NCBI GenBank assembly: GCA_029882235.1
Contig: JAOULB010000179.1
Span: 1 to 5,263 of the forward strand
DNA from: Gammaproteobacteria bacterium
Lineage (GTDB): Bacteria > Pseudomonadota > Gammaproteobacteria > UBA6429 > Thiohalophilaceae
DNA length: 5,263 nucleotides
Direction: 5' to 3'
In this document: piece by piece, positions 1 to 4,897 of the stretch
Layout of the letters: every line of letters begins with the position of its first letter
How positions within the stretch are numbered: position 1 is the stretch's first letter
Program-made: the position numbers and the translations under genes
The notes under the pieces: generated by a model
The model's input: the letters and a program-made list of their open reading frames with translations, nothing else
What the model was told of the DNA's origin: nothing
The model's database searches: none

Positions 1-351
1 TTTACCTGCACCTGCATCGATGTGTTTCTGACAGCTTTCTTCAGTCAGGAAGAAACCAGTACAGTCGATAACGATGTCTGCGCCAACTTCATCCCATTTC
101 AGATCTGCAGGATCACGCTCAGCAGTCAGACGGATTTTCTTACCATCAACAATCATGGCGCCGGCTTCAGCAGAAACTTCACCACCGAAACGACCGTGTA
201 CTGAATCGTACTTCAGCATGTATGCCAGGTAATCAGCATCCAGCAGATCGTTAATGCCAACGATTTCGATATCTTTGAATTCGTTGTATACAGCACGGAA
301 TACCATACGGCCGATACGACCGAAACCGTTAATACCAACTTTAATAGCCAT
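1..351 (-). CDS. gap: Glyceraldehyde-3-phosphate dehydrogenase, type I (N-terminal part, cut by window edge)
   Basis: This is the first 117 codons of a cytosolic glycolytic dehydrogenase. The enzyme oxidises glyceraldehyde 3-phosphate with phosphate and NAD to 1,3-bisphosphoglycerate and can run in reverse for sugar synthesis. The reading frame starts at the ATG at 351 and runs off position 1 without a stop. The visible part is the Rossmann NAD-binding domain: GINGFGRIGR at residues 6-15, then IND at 33-35, where the Asp is the residue family members use to prefer NAD over NADP, then KYDSVHGRF at 47-55 and DCTGFF near residue 100. The catalytic Cys (about residue 150) lies outside the window. 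A GGGAG Shine-Dalgarno stands 9 bases before the ATG. The gene follows tkt by 38 bases with no terminator between them, so co-transcription is likely. The family assignment is near certain. Any paralogue label such as gapA is not justified. Confidence 0.97.
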   Translation of the reverse strand, partial: MAIKVGINGFGRIGRMVFRAVYNEFKDIEIVGINDLLDADYLAYMLKYDSVHGRFGGEVSAEAGAMIVDGKKIRLTAERDPADLKWDEVGADIVIDCTGFFLTEESCQKHIDAGAGK

Positions 352-360
352 TATTTTTCT

Positions 361-365
361 CTCCC
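361..365 (-). promoter_or_regulatory. Ribosome binding site of gap
   Basis: On the minus strand GGGAG (continuing as GGGAGAG) lies 9 bases before the ATG at 351. It fixes the start of gap, whose first residues MAIKVGINGFGRIGR match the usual family N-terminus. Confidence 0.8.
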
Positions 366-389
366 AGTATTTTCTTTAAAACAAAACTT

Positions 390-2360
390 TTACAAAACGC
401 CTTCGACAGCTTTCACAACATTCTCAACAGTGAAGCCGAATTCTTTAAACAGAACTTTGTCTGGTGCAGACTCACCAAAGCGGTCAATACCCACGACCAC
501 ATCGGCGTACTTGTACCAGCCCATTGTTACTGCAGCTTCAACTGCAACAGTTGGAACCTTAGGCAGAACCGATGAACGATAGGCTTCATCCTGTGCTTCG
601 AATGCATCAACAGAAGGCATAGAGACAACACGAATATTCTTACCAGACAGAGCTTCAGCTGCGCCTGTAGCAAGCTGAACTTCAGAACCGGTGGCGATGA
701 TGATGGCATCAGGCGTACCGTCACAGTCTTTCAGGATGTAACCGCCCTTAGCAATATCTGCGATCTGTGCATCAGTACGTGTCTGATGTGGCAGGCCCTG
801 ACGTGAGAAGATCAGACAGCTTGGACCTGTTTTACGTTCAATAGCTTTAGCCCATGCTGTTGCTGCTTCAACCGCATCACATGGACGCCATACTGACATG
901 TTTGGAATCATACGCATGGTTGGAATCTGTTCAACAGGCTGGTGAGTTGGACCATCTTCACCCAAACCAATTGAGTCATGGGTATACACAAAGATTGAAC
1001 GTTGCTTCATCAGGGCTGCCATACGCAGTGCATTACGTGCGTACTCAGAGAACATTAAGAATGTTGCGCCGAATGGAATCAGGCCGCCGTGCAGGGCGAT
1101 ACCATTCATGATGGCCGACATACCGAACTCACGAACACCATAGCGAACATAGTTGGCTTCTTCATTGGCATCCATAGGCTTGTAACCAGACCATTCAGTC
1201 AGGTTTGAACAACCCAGGTCAGCTGAACCACCAAACAGTTCAGGCAGCATAGGTGAGTAGTTTTCAATACACGCTAAAGAAGCCTGACGAGTTGCAGGAC
1301 TCTTGGCATCGGCATTGACACTAGCAATATAATCAGCGGACTTCTTCGCCCAGTCTGCTGGCAATTCGCCATTCATACGACGTTCAAACTCAGCGGCCAG
1401 TTCTGGATGTGCTTTCTTATAAGCATCGAACTTGTCGTTCCATGCATTTTCAGCAGCCACACCTTTTTCTTTCGCATCCCAACCTGCGTAAACATCAGCT
1501 GGCACTTCGAAAGGACCGTGATCCCAGCCCAGCGCGGCTTTAGTCAGGTTAATTTCTTCTTCACCTAATGGTGCACCGTGACAGGCATGTGAACCCGCCT
1601 TATTCGGTGAACCAAAACCAATCGTAGTTTTACAGCAGATCAGGGTTGGTTTGTCAGTCATGGCTTTGGCCATTTCAACCGCTTTTTGAATTTCATCAGG
1701 GTTGTGACCGTCAACATTTGGAATCACGTGCCAGCCGTAAGATTCAAAACGTGCGGGCGTGTTATCAGTAAACCAGCCTTCAACGTGACCATCGATAGAA
1801 ATACCGTTGTCATCCCAGAATGCGATCAACTTGCCCAGACCTAAAGTACCGGCCAGTGAACAGGCTTCGTGTGAGATACCTTCCATCAGACAGCCATCAC
1901 CCATGAAGACATAGGTGTTGTGGTCGACGATGTCGTGGCCTTTCTGGTTGAACTGGCCCGCGAGCGCTTTTTCAGCAATCGCCATACCGACAGCGTTAGT
2001 AATACCCTGGCCTAATGGACCAGTTGTAGTTTCAACACCTGGCGCATAGCCGTATTCAGGGTGACCTGGCGTTTTTGAATGCAGCTGACGGAACTGCTTC
2101 AGATCATCCATCGACAGGTCATAACCGGTCAGGTGCAATAAAGAATAAATCAGCATAGAGCCATGACCATTCGACAGGATAAAGCGATCACGATTGGCCC
2201 ATTTTGGGTTGGTTGGGTTGTGTGTCATGTGGTCGTTCCACAGCACCTCTGCGATATCCGCCATACCCATAGGCGCACCGGGGTGGCCTGAATTGGCTTT
2301 CTGTACGGCATCCATACTCAGGGCACGGACGGCATTGGCTAAGTCTTTGCGAGATGGCAT
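390..2360 (-). CDS. tkt: Transketolase
   Basis: Thiamine-diphosphate enzyme that moves two-carbon ketol units between sugar phosphates in the non-oxidative pentose-phosphate pathway, and in Calvin or ribulose-monophosphate cycles where present. From the ATG at 2360 the product is 656 residues, close to the 663 of E. coli TktA. With this start the key residues fall on the E. coli numbers as I know them: His26, His66, His100, the Mg/ThDP motif GDG at 154-156 with Asn185, His261, Arg358, Ser385, the catalytic Glu411 in GVREFGM, His461 and His473. The domain order is the usual PP domain, pyrimidine domain, then C-terminal domain. The frame stays open to a GTG at 2429, adding 23 residues, but the upstream candidates (GTG 2429, ATG 2408, ATG 2378) show no good ribosome site, while AGGAG sits 6 bases before 2360. 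gap follows after 38 bases. Function is certain; the isozyme label is open. Confidence 0.97.
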   Translation of the reverse strand: MPSRKDLANAVRALSMDAVQKANSGHPGAPMGMADIAEVLWNDHMTHNPTNPKWANRDRFILSNGHGSMLIYSLLHLTGYDLSMDDLKQFRQLHSKTPGHPEYGYAPGVETTTGPLGQGITNAVGMAIAEKALAGQFNQKGHDIVDHNTYVFMGDGCLMEGISHEACSLAGTLGLGKLIAFWDDNGISIDGHVEGWFTDNTPARFESYGWHVIPNVDGHNPDEIQKAVEMAKAMTDKPTLICCKTTIGFGSPNKAGSHACHGAPLGEEEINLTKAALGWDHGPFEVPADVYAGWDAKEKGVAAENAWNDKFDAYKKAHPELAAEFERRMNGELPADWAKKSADYIASVNADAKSPATRQASLACIENYSPMLPELFGGSADLGCSNLTEWSGYKPMDANEEANYVRYGVREFGMSAIMNGIALHGGLIPFGATFLMFSEYARNALRMAALMKQRSIFVYTHDSIGLGEDGPTHQPVEQIPTMRMIPNMSVWRPCDAVEAATAWAKAIERKTGPSCLIFSRQGLPHQTRTDAQIADIAKGGYILKDCDGTPDAIIIATGSEVQLATGAAEALSGKNIRVVSMPSVDAFEAQDEAYRSSVLPKVPTVAVEAAVTMGWYKYADVVVGIDRFGESAPDKVLFKEFGFTVENVVKAVEGVL

Positions 2361-2366
2361 AGCTCT

Positions 2367-2371
2367 CTCCT
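2367..2371 (-). promoter_or_regulatory. Ribosome binding site of tkt, decides the start at 2360
   Basis: A perfect AGGAG on the minus strand lies 6 bases before the ATG at 2360. The three possible in-frame starts further upstream have nothing comparable, and the protein from 2360 begins MPSRKDLANAVRALSMDAVQ, as transketolases usually do. Confidence 0.85.
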
Positions 2372-2472
2372 GTTTCATTTTTGGAAAATCTTCTGTTGTG
2401 GTCGACATGGCATCAAACCCATTGTTCACGCAGCTAACTCTATGAGCCGCCGCAAATTAAATTTGTGTCTTT

Positions 2473-2501
2473 AAAATAATATTCCGGCCATTACCGGACA
2501 A
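2473..2501 (-). promoter_or_regulatory. Candidate sigma-70 promoter for tkt-gap
   Basis: On the minus strand TTGTCC (2496-2501) and TATTTT (2473-2478) are separated by exactly 17 bases, matching the consensus at 4 of 6 positions each. An overlapping TATTAT at 2476-2481 matches the -10 better but leaves only 14 bases. The start of transcription would be near 2466, giving a leader of about 105 bases before the ATG at 2360. The spacer holds a small palindrome, TCCGG-N6-CCGGA (2483-2498). This is pattern matching only. Confidence 0.4.
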
Positions 2502-2513
2502 AAAACACACCCA

Positions 2514-2543
2514 TGATTCAGCTGTAAGCATCAGTCTGAATCA
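2514..2543. repeat. Inverted repeat upstream of the tkt promoter
   Basis: TGATTCAG (2514-2521) and CTGAATCA (2536-2543) are perfect 8-base complements separated by 14 bases. The centre lies about 27 bases upstream of the candidate -35 box of tkt, where an activator would often bind. On the plus strand it is followed by seven A, so on the minus strand a T run precedes it. That order argues against a terminator for genes reading into tkt. Confidence 0.5.
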
Positions 2544-2570
2544 AAAAAACTTATTCATTTTTTTGAAATT

Positions 2571-2654
2571 GAGCGGAATCTGGCCGCCCCTATCCGCTCC
2601 CCGGACAGTGAGCGGGCGATTTTCCCACTTTTTACCCGTCCGGGGCAATAGCCC
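2571..2654. repeat. GC-rich block of overlapping inverted repeats
   Basis: Three elements share bases here. GAGCGG occurs at 2571-2576 and 2610-2615, each part of TGAGCGG, and its complement CCGCTC lies between them at 2594-2599, so two alternative 6-bp stems are possible. CCCCGGAC (2599-2606) is the perfect complement of GTCCGGGG (2638-2645). A small GGGC-AATA-GCCC hairpin (2643-2654) overlaps the last arm. All are clearly more GC-rich than the surrounding AT-rich intergenic DNA. No function is assigned. Confidence 0.5.
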
Positions 2655-2690
2655 AAAGGAAATGAAATGCCCTGGTGATAAGCCAAGTTA

Positions 2691-2714
2691 TTAAAAAGAT
2701 AAAGACGTTTTATC
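2691..2714 (-). terminator. Weak candidate terminator of the thioredoxin-like gene
   Basis: On the minus strand GATAAA pairs with TTTATC around a 5-base loop (2698-2714), followed directly by TTTTTAA (2691-2697). The stem is short and mostly A-T, so termination would be inefficient. A second small hairpin, CCGA-N5-TCGG (2715-2727), sits right behind the stop codon. Read-through into tkt is possible. Confidence 0.35.
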
Positions 2715-2727
2715 CCGAATTAGTCGG

Positions 2728-3288
2728 TTAAACAGCTTCTTTCCACTTGATAGAACAACCCATGCTGGGGATCTGATCTGCAGGGCCCTGACCTGTTTTC
2801 GCTACTTCCAGCATGGACTCAAATAGATCACGGCGGGCATCTGCCGGCGCTGTTTCCTTGCGACTGGCATCCAGCCGACCCCGATATTGCAATTCCAGAT
2901 TGGCGTTGTAACCAAAAAAGTCTGGCGTACAGACCGCACCGTAGGCTTTGGCAACGTCTTGCGATTCATCAAGCAGGTAAGGGAAGGGGAAATCAAATTC
3001 TTTGGCTATTTTCGCCATATTTTCAAACGAATCTTCTTCGTAGAGCGCTGGATCATTCGCCATGATGGCAACACTATTAACGCCATGTTCACGCAGCTCT
3101 CTGGTATCGCGCACCAGACGATCACGAATGGCTTTCACATACGGGCAATGATTACAGATAAACATCACCAGCAGCCCATTTTCTCCCTTACAGTCCTGTA
3201 GATTCCATGTCTTTCCATCGACACCGGGTAAACTGAAATCGATCGCTGCCTGGCCAAAATCACAGACGGGTGTTTCAAGGCTAACCAT
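2728..3288 (-). CDS. Thioredoxin-fold protein of the AhpC/TSA-like type with CNHC motif
   Basis: Predicted cytosolic thiol-disulfide protein of 186 residues; its partner and reaction are unknown. The redox motif Cys45-Asn-His-Cys48 sits in FICNHCPYVK at the expected place after the first strand (GLLVMF). The cis-proline is Pro122 in AVCTPDFFGY, preceded by another Cys (Cys120). A GRLD motif is at 137-140, and the C-terminus has PSMGCSIKW with Cys178. This layout, including both extra cysteines, is the one I know from proteobacterial proteins annotated only as thioredoxin family protein. There is no signal peptide or membrane segment. The ATG at 3288 has GGAGG 5 bases upstream. It reads towards tkt and diverges from metK. 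A peroxiredoxin role is less likely, because the CxxC is thioredoxin-like rather than the peroxidatic TxxC. The fold is secure, the function is not. Confidence 0.92.
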   Translation of the reverse strand: MVSLETPVCDFGQAAIDFSLPGVDGKTWNLQDCKGENGLLVMFICNHCPYVKAIRDRLVRDTRELREHGVNSVAIMANDPALYEEDSFENMAKIAKEFDFPFPYLLDESQDVAKAYGAVCTPDFFGYNANLELQYRGRLDASRKETAPADARRDLFESMLEVAKTGQGPADQIPSMGCSIKWKEAV

Positions 3289-3293
3289 AAAAC

Positions 3294-3298
3294 CCTCC
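3294..3298 (-). promoter_or_regulatory. Ribosome binding site of the thioredoxin-like gene
   Basis: A perfect GGAGG on the minus strand, 5 bases before the ATG at 3288. It confirms this start. Confidence 0.85.
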
Positions 3299-3336
3299 AG
3301 TTGAATTCAATTCGTTAACAAAAATTTAAGCGCGCC

Positions 3337-3366
3337 ATTATAGCGATCATCAGCCCTAAAATTGAA
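3337..3366 (-). promoter_or_regulatory. Candidate sigma-70 promoter of the thioredoxin-like gene
   Basis: A perfect TATAAT on the minus strand (3337-3342), with TTCAAT (3361-3366) 18 bases upstream as a poor -35 box. Transcription would start near 3330, giving a leader of about 40 bases. That leader contains the palindrome TTGAATTCAA (3301-3310). The -10 match is the main support. Confidence 0.5.
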
Positions 3367-3392
3367 GTTAAACAAACACCACGGTGCACACG

Positions 3393-3421
3393 TAGTCATT
3401 TTGATTAAAACAGGCTAAAAT
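3393..3421 (+). promoter_or_regulatory. Candidate sigma-70 promoter of metK
   Basis: TAGTCA (3393-3398) and TAAAAT (3416-3421) are 17 bases apart and match the consensus at 4 and 5 of 6 positions. The start would be near 3428 and the leader about 37 bases, too short for a SAM riboswitch. I saw no SAM aptamer in the 176 bases between the two divergent genes and no MetJ-type AGACGTCT box. Confidence 0.45.
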
Positions 3422-3454
3422 GGTGGGTTCATACTATTACTACAAAGCAGATAT

Positions 3455-3459
3455 AGGGA
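3455..3459 (+). promoter_or_regulatory. Ribosome binding site of metK, decides the start at 3465
   Basis: AGGGA lies 5 bases before the ATG at 3465. An in-frame ATG at 3420 would add 15 Tyr-rich residues not found in MetK proteins. It overlaps the candidate -10 box and has only a weak AGG in front. Confidence 0.75.
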
Positions 3460-3464
3460 AACCC

Positions 3465-4637
3465 ATGACTGACCGCCATTTATTTACCTCTGAATCCGTT
3501 TCCGAAGGCCATCCTGATAAGGTTGCCGACCAGATTTCCGACTCCGTGCTCGATGCCATCCTGACCCAGGATCCAAAAGCACGTGTCGCCTGTGAAACGA
3601 TGATTAATACCGGCATGATTATTCTTTCCGGAGAAATCACCACAACGGCCAATGTTGATTATGCCGAGGCAGCGCGTAACGCTGTAAAAGAAATCGGTTA
3701 TAACAGCTCAGCAATGGGTTTTGACTATGAAAGTTGTGCTGTTCTAGTCTCTCTTGATAAGCAATCACCCGACATTGCCATGGGCGTCGATGAAGGCAGC
3801 GATAAAGAGCAGGGTGCAGGTGACCAAGGTCTGATGTTTGGTTATGCCAGCAATGAAACTGATGTACTCATGCCAGCTCCCATTACCTATGCCCACCGTC
3901 TGGTGAAACGCCAGGCTGAAGTGCGTAAAAATGGCACCCTGCCCTGGTTACGTCCAGATGCAAAAAGTCAGGTCACTTTTGTTTATGAAGACAATGTCCC
4001 AGTCGGCATTGATGCGGTTGTGCTTTCAACCCAGCACGACCCTGATATTGAACAAAAGGCATTACAGGCTGCGGTTATGGATGAAATTATTACCCCTGTT
4101 CTGCCCAAAGAGTGGATTTCAAAAGACACAAAATACTTTATTAACCCAACAGGTCGCTTTGTTGTGGGCGGACCCGTCGGTGACTGCGGTCTGACTGGAC
4201 GTAAGATTATCGTCGATACCTACGGCGGTATGGCGCGTCATGGTGGTGGTGCCTTCTCCGGTAAGGATCCCTCAAAAGTGGATCGCTCTGCCGCGTATGC
4301 CGGTCGTTATGTCGCCAAGAACATTGTTGCGGCTGGCCTGGCAGACCGCTGTGAGATTCAGGTCTCCTACGCCATTGGTGTAGCCGAGCCTACATCTATT
4401 AGTATCCAGACCTTCGGCACCGGCAAAATTGCCGATGCCCGTATTGTCGAGCTGGTGCGTGAGCACTTCGATCTGCGTGCCGGTGGACTGGTGAAAATGC
4501 TGGATCTGTTACGTCCGATTTATCGCCCAACTGCGGCCTATGGTCACTTTGGCCGTACTGAGGCTGAATTCAGCTGGGAGAAAACCGACAAGGCTGAAGT
4601 ACTGGCGAAAGCGGCTGGCACAGAGGCTGCTGCATAG
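3465..4637 (+). CDS. metK: S-adenosylmethionine synthetase (methionine adenosyltransferase)
   Basis: Cytosolic enzyme that joins methionine and ATP to make S-adenosylmethionine, releasing phosphate and diphosphate; it needs Mg and K ions and works as a homotetramer in the family. The product is 390 residues, normal for bacterial MetK (E. coli 384). The N-terminus HLFTSESVSEGHPDKVADQ carries the ATP-binding GHPDK at 15-19. The first family signature GAGDQGLMFGY is at 117-127, and the glycine-rich phosphate loop GGGAFSGKD is at 260-268, followed by KVDRSAAY. DTYGG (251-255) and the closing AAYGHFGR stretch are also conserved. The C-terminus ends in a short Ala-rich tail (AGTEAAA). The start at 3465 is chosen by family fit and the AGGGA site. 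ahcY follows on the same strand after 260 bases, so SAM synthesis and SAH removal are neighbours. Identification is certain. Confidence 0.98.
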   Translation: MTDRHLFTSESVSEGHPDKVADQISDSVLDAILTQDPKARVACETMINTGMIILSGEITTTANVDYAEAARNAVKEIGYNSSAMGFDYESCAVLVSLDKQSPDIAMGVDEGSDKEQGAGDQGLMFGYASNETDVLMPAPITYAHRLVKRQAEVRKNGTLPWLRPDAKSQVTFVYEDNVPVGIDAVVLSTQHDPDIEQKALQAAVMDEIITPVLPKEWISKDTKYFINPTGRFVVGGPVGDCGLTGRKIIVDTYGGMARHGGGAFSGKDPSKVDRSAAYAGRYVAKNIVAAGLADRCEIQVSYAIGVAEPTSISIQTFGTGKIADARIVELVREHFDLRAGGLVKMLDLLRPIYRPTAAYGHFGRTEAEFSWEKTDKAEVLAKAAGTEAAA

Positions 4638-4652
4638 GTTAAATTCCAGCCA

Positions 4653-4709
4653 CTCGTTCCCATGTAGATCATGGGAACGAGAAATCGATTTTACTTTTGT
4701 TTTTTTTTT
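4653..4709 (+). terminator. Perfect 12-bp palindrome and T-rich tail after metK
   Basis: CTCGTTCCCATG (4653-4664) and CATGGGAACGAG (4670-4681) are perfect complements around the 5-base loop TAGAT, 15 bases behind the metK stop. T-rich sequence follows, but with a gap: TTTT begins at 4689 and an uninterrupted run of ten T lies at 4700-4709. A classic terminator would have the T run directly after the stem, so termination may be partial. The GTTCCCA / TGGGAAC core resembles dispersed REP-like palindromes common in gammaproteobacterial genomes, so it may be a repeat element instead of, or as well as, a terminator. Confidence 0.6.
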
Positions 4710-4724
4710 AAATTAAACTATTCT

Positions 4725-4779
4725 TCCTTTTCGAACGATATTGAAAAGGATTAAATGAATCCTTAAGACATTGTCTTAA
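4725..4779 (+). repeat. Chain of three overlapping hairpins before the riboswitch
   Basis: Hairpin A pairs TCCTTTTC (4725-4732) with GAAAAGGA (4743-4750). Hairpin B pairs AAGGATT (4746-4752) with AATCCTT (4758-4764). Hairpin C pairs TTAAGAC (4763-4769) with GTCTTAA (4773-4779). All three are perfect. A and B share five bases and B and C share two, so neighbours exclude each other. Hairpin C is also a good DNA operator shape, TTAAGACATTGTCTTAA. The role is unknown. Confidence 0.45.
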
Positions 4780-4796
4780 CATATTTTTACATCTCG

Positions 4797-4877
4797 CCGA
4801 TTTTCTGAGGGGCGCTGCAACAGATTCAATTCTGTCAGGCTCAGAAATATCGGTTTTTTGGAACAACGGCGCTCGTT
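4797..4877 (+). promoter_or_regulatory. S-adenosylhomocysteine (SAH) riboswitch aptamer
   Basis: This leader RNA element senses SAH and controls ahcY, the gene for the enzyme that destroys SAH. P1 pairs 4802-4809 (TTTCTGAG) with 4840-4847 (CTCAGAAA) and can be extended by CCGAT (4797-4801) with ATCGG (4849-4853), leaving one bulged U. P2 pairs ACAGA (4820-4824) with TCTGT (4831-4835). The P4 pseudoknot pairs GGGCGC (4810-4815) with GCGCTC (4869-4874), one pair being G-U. The linker strings GGCGCTGCAAC and TCAGGCTCAG and the downstream AACGGCGCTC fit the consensus as I remember it for this riboswitch class. The position just before an ahcY start codon supports the call strongly. In this class SAH binding is known to raise expression. 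The recognition is from memory and hand folding. Confidence 0.9.
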
Positions 4878-4884
4878 CAAAGTA

Positions 4885-4894
4885 CGGAGAATCG
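4885..4894 (+). promoter_or_regulatory. ahcY ribosome binding site with anti-Shine-Dalgarno pairing
   Basis: GGAG (4886-4889) lies 8 bases before the ATG at 4898. The ten bases 4885-4894 (CGGAGAATCG) can pair without interruption to 4798-4807 (CGATTTTCTG), including two G-U pairs. That is the 5' strand of riboswitch stem P1. P1 and this helix cannot coexist, so formation of P1 would expose the ribosome site. The site itself is clear; the switching role is inference. Confidence 0.7.
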
Positions 4895-4897
4895 ACT

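Larger units (their letters stand above)
2361..2727. other. Gene-free region between the thioredoxin-like gene and tkt
   Basis: This stretch of 367 bases has no convincing gene on either strand. From the tkt side it holds the tkt ribosome site, a candidate promoter, an 8-bp inverted repeat (2514-2543), a GC-rich block of overlapping inverted repeats (2571-2654), and a weak terminator for the upstream gene. A ten-codon frame starting at 2662 on the plus strand was considered and dropped. The length and the number of symmetrical elements suggest a regulated promoter for tkt-gap, but no regulator site could be named. Confidence 0.6.
4638..4897. other. metK-ahcY intergenic region and ahcY leader
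   Basis: The region holds, in order, the palindrome with its T-rich tail, three overlapping small hairpins (4725-4779), the SAH riboswitch, and the ahcY ribosome site. No promoter for ahcY is convincing. The best pair, TTGAAA (4741-4746) with TAAGAC (4764-4769) at 17 bases, has a poor -10 box. ahcY may therefore have its own weak promoter or depend partly on read-through from metK. Confidence 0.5.

Noticed and set aside
22..204. Plus-strand open frame of 60 codons opposite gap
   Set aside because: It is antisense to an unmistakable gap coding region and shows no recognisable protein or ribosome site.
2662..2694. Ten-codon plus-strand frame starting ATG AAA TGC
   Set aside because: It is too short, the purine-rich sequence before it is only one base away, and nothing supports expression.
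3420..3464. N-terminal extension of MetK from the ATG at 3420
   Set aside because: The 15 added residues are not typical of MetK, the ribosome site is weak, and the ATG overlaps the candidate -10 box. The ATG at 3465 has AGGGA at good spacing and gives the family N-terminus.
3289..3464. SAM riboswitch before metK
   Set aside because: No SAM-I, SAM-II or related aptamer pattern was recognisable, and the predicted leader is only about 37 bases long.
4741..4769. Promoter for ahcY, TTGAAA-N17-TAAGAC
   Set aside because: The -35 box is good but the -10 box matches poorly, so it is mentioned only as the best available candidate.
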